Below are positions 44,171 to 54,577 of a stretch of 64,000 nt of DNA, piece after piece. The notes beneath the pieces were generated by a model that searched no databases, was not told the DNA's origin, and saw nothing but the letters and a program-made list of their open reading frames with translations. Positions within the stretch are counted from its first letter, which is position 1, and the number at the start of each line of letters is the position of its first letter. The DNA is from Prochlorococcus sp. scB243_498I20 (GTDB taxonomy: Bacteria > Cyanobacteriota > Cyanobacteriia > PCC-6307 > Cyanobiaceae): the NCBI GenBank assembly GCA_000635015.1, contig JFMR01000108.1, forward strand, positions 62,001 through 126,000, in the 5' to 3' direction. The translations under genes were made by a program, and so were the position numbers.

Positions 44171-44439
44171 CACAACAAATCCCTGTTTTGCGTGTATGCA
44201 TTTCATGTAGAAAAACATATGACCGGAAAGATCTTTTAAAGATTACTAAAGATTATAAGCAAGGCATCATGCTTCAAAAGGGAATGGGGAGATCAGCTTA
44301 CATTTGCAAGTCAAAAAAATGCTACTCAGATTCCAAGATCAAAAAAAAGCTTCAAAAAGCTTTAAAAACATTTCTAGAGCCTGAATTTGTTGAAATTTTT
44401 GAAAAAGAAATTACAAGCTACAATAACTATCCCCATTAA
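44167..44439 (+). CDS. ylxR: YlxR/DUF448 family protein
   Basis: LRVCISCRKTYDRKDLLKI...GRSAYICKSKKCYSD between nusA and infB. Confidence 0.9.
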   Translation: MTQQIPVLRVCISCRKTYDRKDLLKITKDYKQGIMLQKGMGRSAYICKSKKCYSDSKIKKKLQKALKTFLEPEFVEIFEKEITSYNNYPH

Positions 44440-44495
44440 GGGAATATAATTAAATTAAATCCTCTTCAATTCCAAAAGAGTACAAATCAGATTAA

Positions 44496-47400
44496 ATGAC
44501 TATCAGCGATAAAATCAGAATTTATGAACTTTCCAGAGACTTAAATCTGGAAAATAAAGATATATTGGATGCCGCCCAAAAACTTTCAATTTCAGTAAAA
44601 AGCCACAGCAGTTCAATTAGTGCAGAGGAAGCAAAAAAAATAAAAAATCTTATTAATAAAAAAAATTCAGATAAAAAAATTCTTTCTATTAAGAAACCTT
44701 CGATTAAAAAAGAAAATTATAAACAAAACAAAGAAAATGAATCTTCAGTTATCTCTTCTACACAAGGGAAACCTCTTGAAGACAATTCAAAAAAAAAGCC
44801 ATTGTTGATTAAACCTCTTAATAAACCTGAGAGTCAAAAAATAATTTCAAATAAACCTACAACTCTCAATAAACCCACAAATACCAACAATTCACAATCT
44901 CGAGCAAATCTTACAAATAAAAATATAAATAGTAAACCTTCACAGAAGGTAAACCAAGATAAAAAAACTTTTGCAAATAACACAACCCCACCTATCAAAA
45001 GTCCGGCAAAACCACCTATTCAACTAATTGCAAAGCCTAAAAATATAAATAATAATGTTAAATCCAATGAATCTTCCCAGAACATCTCAAGTGCAGGGGA
45101 TAAAAGACGACTATCAAATAAACCTGATCAAAATACGAACAAACCTACAACACAAATTTTTAATAATAGAATGAAAACCCCTGAGCTCGTAGGAGCTCCA
45201 ATAAGAAGGAAAGATCCAAAAATAAATTCTAATAAGCAAAATAACAATAAGCAAAACATTGCTTTTAAACAAACTCTCTCAAACAGACCTAGTTCTCCCA
45301 ATAGACCTGGCATGCCCAATAGGCCTGGTTTAAGAAACAAACCTACAGATCAAGGCAGACCTGGCTCATTTAATAGGCAAGGCAATCCCAATAGAACTGG
45401 TTCTCCCAATAGACCTGGCATGCCTAATAATAGGCCTGGTTTAAGAAACAAACCTTCAGATCAAGGCAGGCCTGGCTCATTTAATAGGCAAGGCGATCGC
45501 AATAGACCTGGTTCTCCCAACAGACCTGGCATGCCTAATAATAGGCCTGGTTCTAAATTCAATGGCCAAAATTCCTCTGGGATAAGGAAGCCAGTATCAC
45601 CTAATGAACTTTTACAACTTCAAAAAAATAGTAACTCTGAGAAAGACAATCTAGGTAAAAAGAATAACGCAAAACAAAATATCGATGCACCTAAGCAGAA
45701 GGCGAAAGCGCCTAATAGTCGTCCAAATGCTACTCCAAGTTCCAAAAAACCTCCTCATAGAGCATTTTCAAATAGTTCAAAGAAACCTGGAAAGACAGAC
45801 TGGGATGATAGCGCAAAACTTGAAGCATTAAGAAGTAAAAATCCTCAAAAACAAAGGCAGAAAGTTCATATTATTGGTGAAAATGATGATTCATTAACAT
45901 CTGAAACCAGTGGATATTCAGGCGAGAAAATTTCAATTTTATCAGCAAGTCTGGCGCGTCCTAAGAAAGAAAAGACTGAAGAAACTAAATCTCAAAAATC
46001 TATCAAACAATTTAAGAAGAAGAAAAAAGAGACCACAAGACAAAGGCAGAAAAGGAGAGCAATGGAATTAAAGGCTGCCAAAGAGGCCAAACAAGTAAGA
46101 CCTGAAATGATAATAGTTCCCGAAGATAATTTAACTGTTCAAGAATTAGCTGATAAATTAAGCCTTGAAAGTTCTGAAATAATAAAATCTCTTTTCTTCA
46201 AAGGCATAACGGCAACTGTTACTCAATCACTTGACTTAGCAACTATCGAAACAGTAGCAGAAGAATTTGGGGTGCCTGTTTTACAAGATGATATCCAAGA
46301 AGCTGCTGAGAAAACAGTCGATATGATTGAATCTGATGATATTGATAATCTCATCAGAAGACCACCTGTTATTACAGTGATGGGGCATGTGGATCATGGC
46401 AAAACAAGTCTTTTAGATTCCATTAGAGAATCAAGAGTAGCTTCGGGGGAAGCAGGAGGCATCACTCAACACATAGGAGCTTATCAAGTTGAATTTGAAC
46501 ATGAATCTCAAAAGAAAAAATTAACTTTTCTTGATACCCCTGGTCATGAAGCCTTTACTGCAATGAGAGCAAGGGGTACAAAGGTTACAGATGTAGCTGT
46601 TCTTGTAGTTGCTGCAGATGATGGTTGCAGACCTCAAACACTTGAAGCCATCAGTCATGCAAGAGCTGCAAAAGTACCAATTGTCGTTGCAATAAATAAA
46701 ATTGATAAAGAAGGGGCTTCTCCAGACAAAGTGAAGCAGGAACTATCAGAAAAAGATTTAATTGCTGAAGATTGGGGAGGCGATACAGTGATGGTTCCAG
46801 TAAGTGCTATCAAAAAACAAAACATTGATAAATTACTCGAAATGATCTTATTAGTTTCAGAGGTAGAAGATCTACAAGCTAACCCTGATAGATTTGCAAA
46901 AGGTACTGTAATTGAAGCCCACCTAGACAAAGCAAAAGGACCTGTGGCTACTTTGTTAGTACAAAATGGAACCTTGAAATCTGGAGATGTTTTAGCTGCG
47001 GGTTCAGTCCTTGGGAAAATTAGAGCAATGGTTGATGAACATGGTAATAGAATCAAAGAAGCAGGGCCATCATTTCCAGTGGAAGCGTTAGGATTCAGTG
47101 AAGTACCCACTGCAGGGGATGAATTCGAAGTCTACCCTGATGAGAAAACTGGTCGAGCCATTGTCGGAGAAAGAGCAACAGATGCTAGAGCTACAAAATT
47201 AGCTCAGCAAATGGCCTCTAGAAGAGTTAGCCTATCATCCTTATCAACACAAGCAAATGATGGAGAACTAAAGGAGTTAAACTTAATTCTTAAGGCTGAT
47301 GTTCAAGGTAGTGTTGAAGCGATATTAGGATCACTAGAACAATTACCAAAAAATGAAGTTCAAGTCAGAGTTCTACTTTCTGCTCCCGGAGAAATAACTG

Positions 47401-47885
47401 AGACTGATATCGATCTTGCTGCTGCATCTGGGTCAGTAATCATTGGATTTAACACCTCATTGGCTTCTGGAGCGAAGAGAGCAGCTGATGCTAATAACAT
47501 TGATATAAGAGAATATGAGGTAATTTACAAACTCCTAGAAGATATTCAGTTGGCCATGGAAGGGCTACTTGAACCCGATCTTGTCGAAGAATCATTAGGG
47601 CAAGCTGAAGTTAGAGCAACTTTCGCAGTCGGTAAAGGAGCTATTGCGGGCTGTTATATCCAAAGTGGCAAATTACAAAGGAATTGTTCTTTGAGAGTTA
47701 TTAGATCAGAGAAAGTAATATTTGAGGGTAATTTAGACTCTCTAAAAAGAGCTAAAGATGATGTAAAAGAAGTAAATACAGGATTTGAATGTGGAGTTGG
47801 CTGCGATAAATTCTCTTCATGGATTGAAGGAGATGTAATCGAAGCATTCAAATTTGTCACCAAAAAGAGGACCTTATCTCAATAA
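44496..47885 (+). CDS. infB: Translation initiation factor IF-2
   Basis: [24 protein letters not shown]; 1129 aa with long low-complexity N-terminus. Confidence 0.98.
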   Translation: MTISDKIRIYELSRDLNLENKDILDAAQKLSISVKSHSSSISAEEAKKIKNLINKKNSDKKILSIKKPSIKKENYKQNKENESSVISSTQGKPLEDNSKKKPLLIKPLNKPESQKIISNKPTTLNKPTNTNNSQSRANLTNKNINSKPSQKVNQDKKTFANNTTPPIKSPAKPPIQLIAKPKNINNNVKSNESSQNISSAGDKRRLSNKPDQNTNKPTTQIFNNRMKTPELVGAPIRRKDPKINSNKQNNNKQNIAFKQTLSNRPSSPNRPGMPNRPGLRNKPTDQGRPGSFNRQGNPNRTGSPNRPGMPNNRPGLRNKPSDQGRPGSFNRQGDRNRPGSPNRPGMPNNRPGSKFNGQNSSGIRKPVSPNELLQLQKNSNSEKDNLGKKNNAKQNIDAPKQKAKAPNSRPNATPSSKKPPHRAFSNSSKKPGKTDWDDSAKLEALRSKNPQKQRQKVHIIGENDDSLTSETSGYSGEKISILSASLARPKKEKTEETKSQKSIKQFKKKKKETTRQRQKRRAMELKAAKEAKQVRPEMIIVPEDNLTVQELADKLSLESSEIIKSLFFKGITATVTQSLDLATIETVAEEFGVPVLQDDIQEAAEKTVDMIESDDIDNLIRRPPVITVMGHVDHGKTSLLDSIRESRVASGEAGGITQHIGAYQVEFEHESQKKKLTFLDTPGHEAFTAMRARGTKVTDVAVLVVAADDGCRPQTLEAISHARAAKVPIVVAINKIDKEGASPDKVKQELSEKDLIAEDWGGDTVMVPVSAIKKQNIDKLLEMILLVSEVEDLQANPDRFAKGTVIEAHLDKAKGPVATLLVQNGTLKSGDVLAAGSVLGKIRAMVDEHGNRIKEAGPSFPVEALGFSEVPTAGDEFEVYPDEKTGRAIVGERATDARATKLAQQMASRRVSLSSLSTQANDGELKELNLILKADVQGSVEAILGSLEQLPKNEVQVRVLLSAPGEITETDIDLAAASGSVIIGFNTSLASGAKRAADANNIDIREYEVIYKLLEDIQLAMEGLLEPDLVEESLGQAEVRATFAVGKGAIAGCYIQSGKLQRNCSLRVIRSEKVIFEGNLDSLKRAKDDVKEVNTGFECGVGCDKFSSWIEGDVIEAFKFVTKKRTLSQ
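45293..45555 (+). repeat. In-frame tandem DNA repeat in infB N-terminal domain (about 108 bp, 111 bp and a partial unit)
   Basis: Units start at 45293, 45401 and 45512 with TTCTCCCAA(T/C)AGACCTGGCATGCC... Confidence 0.9.
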
Positions 47886-47898
47886 TTAAACATCTAGC

Positions 47899-48150
47899 TT
47901 ATGAATCTTTATTTCTGTCAAGGATTAATAAAGTAGGAAATATTACACAAGCACCCAACTGTATGAGAAGGTTATTTTGCTGTAATTCAGTCCCGCTTGC
48001 AATTCTGGAAAGCATTATTAGAAGTCCCAAAAATGCAGAACCGCTAAAAGCTATCCACAATACTCTTCTCAATCCCTTGAAAGGTGCTTGGGATTCCTTT
48101 AATAATTTCTTTTTCAATTCAGGATCTATTTTTGACATAAATTCTTTCAA
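47899..48150 (-). CDS. DUF3493-like membrane protein
   Basis: 83 aa; DPELKKKLLKESQAPFKGLRRVLWIAFSGSAFLGLLIM. Confidence 0.8.
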   Translation of the reverse strand: MKEFMSKIDPELKKKLLKESQAPFKGLRRVLWIAFSGSAFLGLLIMLSRIASGTELQQNNLLIQLGACVIFPTLLILDRNKDS

Positions 48151-48191
48151 TTATAAAATTAAGTCTATATGAAAAATTCAATATTTAATTT

Positions 48192-48263
48192 GCCGGTATA
48201 GCTCAGCGGAAGAGCAACTGTCTCGTAAACAGTAGGCCATTGGTTCAATTCCAATTATCGGCA
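48192..48263 (+). tRNA. tRNA-Thr (anticodon CGT)
   Basis: GCCGGTA acceptor pairs TATCGGC; anticodon arm ACTGT-CTCGTAA-ACAGT; T arm ATTGG-TTCAATT-CCAAT. Confidence 0.95.
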
Positions 48264-48281
48264 CTTACTAAGCAAATAAAA

Positions 48282-49835
48282 ATGGTTAATAAAATTTTAA
48301 AATTTAGATATATTTTTAAATTATTTATTTTTATTCCTCTTCTATTTTATTTTGGCAAAAGAAGTTATATTGCTTTTGATGAAGGTTTTTATGCACTACA
48401 AGCTAGATGGATATTAGAAAAAGGTAACTGGACAATTCCACTTTGGTGGGATGAATATGTTTTAGATAGAACAATAGGGTTACAGTTTTTAATAGCAAAG
48501 TCGCAAGACTTATTTGGAAGAAATATTTTTTCTGCATATCTACCAACAACAGTCGCTTCAATATTGATGCTATTTACGACTTATAAATTACATGAAGAAT
48601 TATTTAATAAAAAATATGCAATTATAACTCCACTAATCCTTGCTACTACATATCTATGGTTTGACTACTCACACCTTGCCACTCAAGATATTATTTATTC
48701 ATTTTTAGTAACTATTGGAGTATTAGCTTTAGTCAAAATAAAAAATAAAAAAAACAAATTCTATATTCTGCTTTTTGGAATTTGGATTGGTTTAGCTTTT
48801 ATGATGAAAACTTTTTTAGTTTTTGTACCGTTATTATCACTCTTACCATACATTTTTTTTAAAAAAAATTTTTTATTGAACAAATTCTTTTGGTTAGGAT
48901 TACTAATTGGATTTATTCCTTTTTTATTCTGGACATTTTCAATCAACCCTTATTTAGACAAAAATATTATTTTTTACTTAATTGAAAAGTTTAACTTTCT
49001 ATCAAGTAAAAATACTTTTACAAATCCTTTCTATTATTATTTCTGGAATGTCCCGGTAACATTTCTACCATGGAGTTTTTTCGCAATTATTGGCACAATA
49101 TACAATATTTCTCAAAGTAAAGAGAATAAATACATACTTGCTTTTTTTCCCTTAATTTTATTAACCACCCTCAGCATTTTCTCTACAAAAACTCCATACT
49201 ATACCCTACAAATCTCATCTATTTTTTCATTAAATACATATGTAGGAATAAAATATTTATTCAATTCTTATAAATATGGTCGATTTTTTATATTTATGAC
49301 TTCAAAAATAATTCCATTATTTATATTTGCCCTAACTTTCACATATTATTTTTTCTTTAAAGATTTAATTAACTTTAATACAAAGGAAAATACATTTATA
49401 ATTCTTGGATTATTATCTTTCGGCTTATCTTGGTCATTAATTAAACATAACAGTTCGTACAAAAAAATAATAATAACTCTCATGATTGGGCCTTACTTAT
49501 TTACTTCATTTATTTTGCAATCAGGTTTATTCACTGATAGATCAAGAGAACTAAGAGAAAAAATGGAATATGTTTCATCCCTTGATTTAGTAAAAAATCA
49601 AACGATCATGGTTGATAAAACTGGAATCATCAACTCACGATCGCAATCAAAAATTATAAGAATTTCTTTATCAACTCCTAAATTAGGTCAAGGAATAGAT
49701 AGTATTAATTCATTAAAAAAATCTGAATTAGCATGGACAACTGACCTTAAAACAATAAAAAATAATGCGGATTCTTATGAAGTGATATACGAAAATGATG
49801 TTTTAAATCCATGGAAATTAATATTAAAAAAGTAA
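48282..49835 (+). CDS. PMT/ArnT-family membrane glycosyltransferase (ORF track start at 48240 overlaps the tRNA; ATG 48282 preferred)
   Basis: DEGFYALQARWILEKGNWTIPLWWDEYVLDRTIGLQFL, multi-TM; typical ArnT-like N-terminus. Confidence 0.85.
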   Translation: MVNKILKFRYIFKLFIFIPLLFYFGKRSYIAFDEGFYALQARWILEKGNWTIPLWWDEYVLDRTIGLQFLIAKSQDLFGRNIFSAYLPTTVASILMLFTTYKLHEELFNKKYAIITPLILATTYLWFDYSHLATQDIIYSFLVTIGVLALVKIKNKKNKFYILLFGIWIGLAFMMKTFLVFVPLLSLLPYIFFKKNFLLNKFFWLGLLIGFIPFLFWTFSINPYLDKNIIFYLIEKFNFLSSKNTFTNPFYYYFWNVPVTFLPWSFFAIIGTIYNISQSKENKYILAFFPLILLTTLSIFSTKTPYYTLQISSIFSLNTYVGIKYLFNSYKYGRFFIFMTSKIIPLFIFALTFTYYFFFKDLINFNTKENTFIILGLLSFGLSWSLIKHNSSYKKIIITLMIGPYLFTSFILQSGLFTDRSRELREKMEYVSSLDLVKNQTIMVDKTGIINSRSQSKIIRISLSTPKLGQGIDSINSLKKSELAWTTDLKTIKNNADSYEVIYENDVLNPWKLILKK

Positions 49836-49876
49836 ATAATCCATATATAATGAGTTGTCGTTTTTAATCTTTAATA

Positions 49877-50968
49877 ATGAGATCTGTTAATAGTTGGAAT
49901 TTAACAAATAATGAACTTCATCAATTATTCAAAGAAAATAACGAATTTATTTCTATTAAGGTCCGTGGTAATACTTGGGAGCCAATCACTAGATGGCTAA
50001 GATTAGATTCAAGAATTTTTAGAGAAACTACTAGCAAAGCAAGAATAACTTTATGCGATATCGAATCTTTAGCAGAAATTTATAACTATAGATCAATTAG
50101 ATGGAAAGCAAAAAAACTAACTCCAATACCCACTAAGGTAATTCCAAAATCTATAAAAAATATTTTTCGGAAAATACCAATTATAAAACAACTTGCTTAT
50201 GAACTCGAAATAGTTTTTTACAAATATAGTGAAAATATTTCTAAACATTTAATATCAATAGTAATTCCGGCAAGAAATGAAGCAGGTAATAAACAACTTT
50301 TGATTAATGCTTTAAATAAATTCAAAAATATACCGAATAAATTAGAAATTATATTTGTTGAAGGTAATAGCAATGATAATACATATGACATTTTGAAAGA
50401 ATTAAAAGAAAATTTCTCAAATTTCTTCAAGATATCTCTTTTAAAACAAACTTCTAAAGGGAAGAAAAATGCAGTCGTGGAAGGATTTAATATTTCTTCA
50501 GGTGAGACTCTCGCCATAATTGATAGTGATTTTACTGTAGATATAGATGACAGTATTTCAGCAATTATAGAATCAACCAAAAATAAAAATATCCTAATTA
50601 ATTGCGCCCGGACAACTTTTCCAATGGAAAAAGATGCGATGAGATGGGCAAATTATATAGGTAATAGACTCTTCGCAATTTTTCTATCAATTCTCATAAA
50701 TAAACCTGTATCAGATTCACTCTGTGGAACAAAAGTTTTTTCAAGAAAATTCTTTAAACTTATGAAACAAAACGGTAGTTGGGATTCCAAGTCTGACCCA
50801 TTTGGAGACTTTACAATAATATTTGAAGCTGCGAACAATAACATTAAAATACTAAATTATCCTGTTAGATATTACGCCAGAAAATCTGGAGCACCAAATA
50901 TATCTAGATGGGTAGATGGATTAAAACTTCTTAAAGTATGCTGGAATTATATGATTTCTGATATCTGA
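49877..50968 (+). CDS. Family 2 glycosyltransferase with about 120-aa unassigned N-terminal extension
   Basis: ISIVIPARNEAGNKQ, FVEGNSNDNTYDIL, LAIIDSDFTVD. Confidence 0.88.
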   Translation: MRSVNSWNLTNNELHQLFKENNEFISIKVRGNTWEPITRWLRLDSRIFRETTSKARITLCDIESLAEIYNYRSIRWKAKKLTPIPTKVIPKSIKNIFRKIPIIKQLAYELEIVFYKYSENISKHLISIVIPARNEAGNKQLLINALNKFKNIPNKLEIIFVEGNSNDNTYDILKELKENFSNFFKISLLKQTSKGKKNAVVEGFNISSGETLAIIDSDFTVDIDDSISAIIESTKNKNILINCARTTFPMEKDAMRWANYIGNRLFAIFLSILINKPVSDSLCGTKVFSRKFFKLMKQNGSWDSKSDPFGDFTIIFEAANNNIKILNYPVRYYARKSGAPNISRWVDGLKLLKVCWNYMISDI

Positions 50969-51073
50969 ATTAAATAAAATTTTCGTGAGTATTTTCTTAG
51001 TATTTTTAATTTCTCCAAATTAGTAATAAAGTAGTTAGATTCTTATAGGAAATAAATTCATTAATTTTATGAC

Positions 51074-52693
51074 ATGAATTTTAATTTGAGGTTCGAAAAT
51101 TTAAATAAAAAAAATTACCAAAGTAAGCGCTATGGAAAAATACTAACTGTCAGATTGCCATGTAATCCAATATTTCCAATAGGACCTATTTATTTAGCAG
51201 ACCATATACATAAATGTTTTCCAGGTTTAGAGCAGCAATTCATTGATCTAGCTATAGTTCCATCAAATAAAGTTTCCAAATATTTAGTTAGAAAAATTGA
51301 TCAATTTAGACCACATCTAATCATTTTTTCATGGAGAGATATACAAATTTATGCACCTGTTGATGGTAGAAGTGGGAATCCCCTACAAAACTCTTTTGAA
51401 GTCTTCTACTCAAAAAATATCCTTAAAAAAATTAGAGGTTCCTGGGGAGGATTACAATTAATCGCATCTCATTATGGAGAAATATATAAAAATACTTCTT
51501 TAGTCAAGATGGGACTAAAAAGAGCACAAAAATACAATAAAAATGTAAAAGTTATTTTAGGTGGTGGTGCTGTTAGTGTCTTCTATGAACAATTGGGAAA
51601 TTTACTCCCAAAAGGAACAGTTATTTCAGTTGGAGAGGGAGAAAATCTCATAGAAAAAATAATTAGAGGAGATTCAATAGAAAAAGAAAGATGTTATATT
51701 GCTGGACAAAAACCTCGCAACAAACTAATACATGAACAACCTTCAGGAACTGTCAAAACTGCCTGCAACTATAAATATATTAAATCAATATGGCCTGAAT
51801 TCGATTGGTATATAGAAGGTGGTGATTATTACGTAGGGGTACAAACAAAAAGAGGTTGTCCTCATAATTGTTGTTTCTGTGTTTACACAGTTGTGGAGGG
51901 GAAGCAGGTTCGCGTTAATCCTGTTAAGGAAGTAATTAAAGAAATGAAGCAATTATATGATCTTGGAGTAAGAGGATTTTGGTTCACTGATGCACAGTTT
52001 ATTCCCGCCAAAAAACATATTGAAGATGCAAAAACACTTTTACAAGCAATTAAAGATCAAGGCTGGGACGATATTAATTGGGCTGCATACATCAGAGCAG
52101 ATAATATTGATGCTGAGCTAGCTCAGCTTATGGTTGATACAGGTATGAGCTATTTTGAAATAGGTATCACGTCTGGATCTCAAGAACTTGTTAGAAAAAT
52201 GAGATTAGCCTATGACCTTGAAACTGTATTAAATAATTGCAGAATGCTAGTCAAATCAGGTTTCAAGAATCATGTTTCAGTCAACTATTCATTTAATGTT
52301 TTTGATGAAACGCCCAGCACCATAAGACAAACAATTGCTTACCATAGAGAATTAGAAAATATTTTTGGTAAAGGCTTAGTTGATCCAGCTATATTTTTCA
52401 TAGGTTTGCAACCACACACTCTTCTTGAGAAGTACGCATTGGAACATAAAATTTTAAAGCCAAATTATAATCCAATGAGCATGATGCCCTGGACAGCAAG
52501 AAAACTTCTTTGGAATCCAGGCTCACTAGGAAAAAAACTTGGTCAGGTTTGCTTAGAAGCATTTGATAATCCAGAAGACGAATTTGGCAAAACAGTCATC
52601 GATATTCTTGAGAGAGAATATGGAAAGTCCTCCTTAAAAGAATCCCTGAAAGTCCGTCCTTTATCAGAAAGGAAATTAGCTCATTCTAAATAA
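51074..52693 (+). CDS. B12-binding-domain radical SAM protein
   Basis: N-terminal Rossmann-like region (GPIYLADHI...PHLIIFSW...VILGGGAVSVFYEQL...VGEGENLIEKII), then RGCPHNCCFCVY (CX3CX2C). Confidence 0.88.
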   Translation: MNFNLRFENLNKKNYQSKRYGKILTVRLPCNPIFPIGPIYLADHIHKCFPGLEQQFIDLAIVPSNKVSKYLVRKIDQFRPHLIIFSWRDIQIYAPVDGRSGNPLQNSFEVFYSKNILKKIRGSWGGLQLIASHYGEIYKNTSLVKMGLKRAQKYNKNVKVILGGGAVSVFYEQLGNLLPKGTVISVGEGENLIEKIIRGDSIEKERCYIAGQKPRNKLIHEQPSGTVKTACNYKYIKSIWPEFDWYIEGGDYYVGVQTKRGCPHNCCFCVYTVVEGKQVRVNPVKEVIKEMKQLYDLGVRGFWFTDAQFIPAKKHIEDAKTLLQAIKDQGWDDINWAAYIRADNIDAELAQLMVDTGMSYFEIGITSGSQELVRKMRLAYDLETVLNNCRMLVKSGFKNHVSVNYSFNVFDETPSTIRQTIAYHRELENIFGKGLVDPAIFFIGLQPHTLLEKYALEHKILKPNYNPMSMMPWTARKLLWNPGSLGKKLGQVCLEAFDNPEDEFGKTVIDILEREYGKSSLKESLKVRPLSERKLAHSK

Positions 52694-52708
52694 TAAATGC
52701 AACGGTTA

Positions 52709-53026
52709 TTAATCCTCTTTCTCAATTGAACTAGAAATTCCTTTAGATTTTAATGATTCTGAGTAGAATTCTGCTGGTTCTAAATCACAAACAATTACTA
52801 AACCCACACCAGTATTGTGTGCCTCAAGCATTATGGCTAAAGCATCTTGTTCACTTAATTGCGGCACAACTTCTCGCAGTGAAATAGTGACATACTCCAT
52901 AGAATTAACTGGGTCATTATGAAGTAAAACCTTATATTTTGGAGATTTATTTTTTAATTCAGCAGGTTTCTTTTCAATCACTACTGAATTATTATTTATA
53001 CTTTGTTCTAACTTTGAAGGAAGCAT
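52709..53026 (-). CDS. clpS: ATP-dependent Clp protease adaptor ClpS
   Basis: YKVLLHNDPVNSMEYVTISL; AMLEAHNTGVGLV. Confidence 0.94.
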   Translation of the reverse strand: MLPSKLEQSINNNSVVIEKKPAELKNKSPKYKVLLHNDPVNSMEYVTISLREVVPQLSEQDALAIMLEAHNTGVGLVIVCDLEPAEFYSESLKSKGISSSIEKED

Positions 53027-53058
53027 TAAATTTATTAGAGTTTAAATTGTACTTGTAA

Positions 53059-54285
53059 TTATATATTAATTATTCTTTCCATTGCATCAAGGACGTTAGA
53101 TCGTGAGTTAAATGCTGACAAGCGAAAATAACCCTCTCCTGCTAATCCAAATCCGCTCCCAGGTGTTCCCACTACACTAACTTTTTGGAGTAGGAAATCA
53201 AAAAAGTCCCAAGATGTCATTTGATCTGGAACTTTAATCCAGATATAAGGAGCATTGTCCCCACCGTAAACTTTATATCCCGAATTCTGAAGTTTATTTT
53301 TCATTATTTTTGCATTTTCCATATAAAAATCAATTAAACCTCTCACTTGTTTCTTCCCTTCAAGAGAATAAACAGCCTCTGCTCCTTTCTGAACCACATA
53401 ACTTACTCCATTGAACTTTGTAGATTGTCGCCTATTCCAAAGAGGCCATATTTCTATTTCCTCATTTGTTGAGCTCAAACCTTTAAGATTTTTAGGAATT
53501 ACTGTAAAAGCACATCTAACTCCAGTGAATCCTGCATTCTTTGAAAAAGATCTAAATTCAATAGCACAATCCTTTGCTCCCTCAATCTCATATATTGAAT
53601 GTGGAATATCATTATCTTGAATAAATGCTTCATAAGCTGCATCAAAAAGTATTAAAGATTTATTTTGAAGGGCATAGTCGACCCACTTTTTCAATTCTTC
53701 CTTATTAATCGTTGCTCCTGTTGGATTATTAGGAAAACAAAGATATAAAATATCAACTTTTTTTTCAGGTATTTCTGGCAAAAAGTTATTCCCCTCGTTA
53801 ATTGCAAGATATGTCAATCCTTGATACGTGCCATTTTCAAGAGCATCTCCAGTTCTGCCTGTCATAACATTACTATCTACATAAACAGGGTAAACAGGAT
53901 CCGTTACAGCAATTGAATTATCTTTGCCAAGAATATCTAGAATATTGCTACTATCACATTTAGAACCATCAGAAACAAAGATTTCTTCAGGTGAAATTTG
54001 ACAACCCCTCGAAATAAAATCATTCTCAGATATTTTTTCTCTGAGCCAGGAATAACCTTGTTCTGGGCCATAACCTCTAAAACCATCTGTCGTTCCCATA
54101 TCATCTAAAGCTTTACCCATAGCCTCTATGCATGCTCTAGGTAATGGCTCTGTAACATCTCCTATACCAAGTTTAATAATTTCAGCACTATTGTTTGATT
54201 GAGAATATATTTTTACCCTTTTAGCAATTTCGGGAAATAAATAGCCTGCTTTGAGTTTTAAATAATTTTCGTTTACTTGAACCAC
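53059..54285 (-). CDS. dapL: LL-diaminopimelate aminotransferase
   Basis: 408 aa; [10 protein letters not shown]...[28 protein letters not shown]. Confidence 0.96.
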   Translation of the reverse strand: MVQVNENYLKLKAGYLFPEIAKRVKIYSQSNNSAEIIKLGIGDVTEPLPRACIEAMGKALDDMGTTDGFRGYGPEQGYSWLREKISENDFISRGCQISPEEIFVSDGSKCDSSNILDILGKDNSIAVTDPVYPVYVDSNVMTGRTGDALENGTYQGLTYLAINEGNNFLPEIPEKKVDILYLCFPNNPTGATINKEELKKWVDYALQNKSLILFDAAYEAFIQDNDIPHSIYEIEGAKDCAIEFRSFSKNAGFTGVRCAFTVIPKNLKGLSSTNEEIEIWPLWNRRQSTKFNGVSYVVQKGAEAVYSLEGKKQVRGLIDFYMENAKIMKNKLQNSGYKVYGGDNAPYIWIKVPDQMTSWDFFDFLLQKVSVVGTPGSGFGLAGEGYFRLSAFNSRSNVLDAMERIINI

Positions 54286-54386
54286 TTTAGATAAAAAATT
54301 TCACCAATATTAGAATAATGTATCAACGTGCTTTAGTGCTGATTAGATGTTAATATTATTTTAGTTATGATAAATCTAAGAGATAG

Positions 54387-54553
54387 TCATAGCTATGAAT
54401 TCAATTTCAATTATTTTTGAAAATCGTTTAAAACTTTATAAATAGCAGAATTCAATCACTTGACTTAATTAATTTTAAGAAATAATCATAGCTATAAACA
54501 TTGCTTTATTAAATGAAAAAAATCTAATTTTTTAATTTAGACGATTTTCAAAA
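54387..54553 (+). promoter_or_regulatory. Structured 5' region of rne: long-range inverted repeat and repeated palindrome
   Basis: Arms 54415-54432 and 54536-54553 (13 WC + 1 GU + 4 WC bp); TCATAGCTATGA at 54387 and TCATAGCTATAA at 54486. Confidence 0.55.
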
Positions 54554-54577
54554 TCCAAATTACTTAGAATCAATTAT

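Noticed and set aside
45293-45555. Repeat array considered as CRISPR or mobile repeat
   Set aside because: Units are directly adjacent, in frame, within infB; no spacers
46655-47110. 151-aa ORF antisense to infB
   Set aside because: Shadow ORF over the IF-2 G domain
48240-48281. ORF track start of the PMT gene within the tRNA-Thr gene
   Set aside because: First codons lie in the T arm of the tRNA; ATG at 48282 gives a normal N-terminus
52670-52730. TAATAA/TTATTA inverted repeat at the radical SAM/clpS junction as a terminator
   Set aside because: Only 6 A-T pairs with a 9-nt loop; too weak to support
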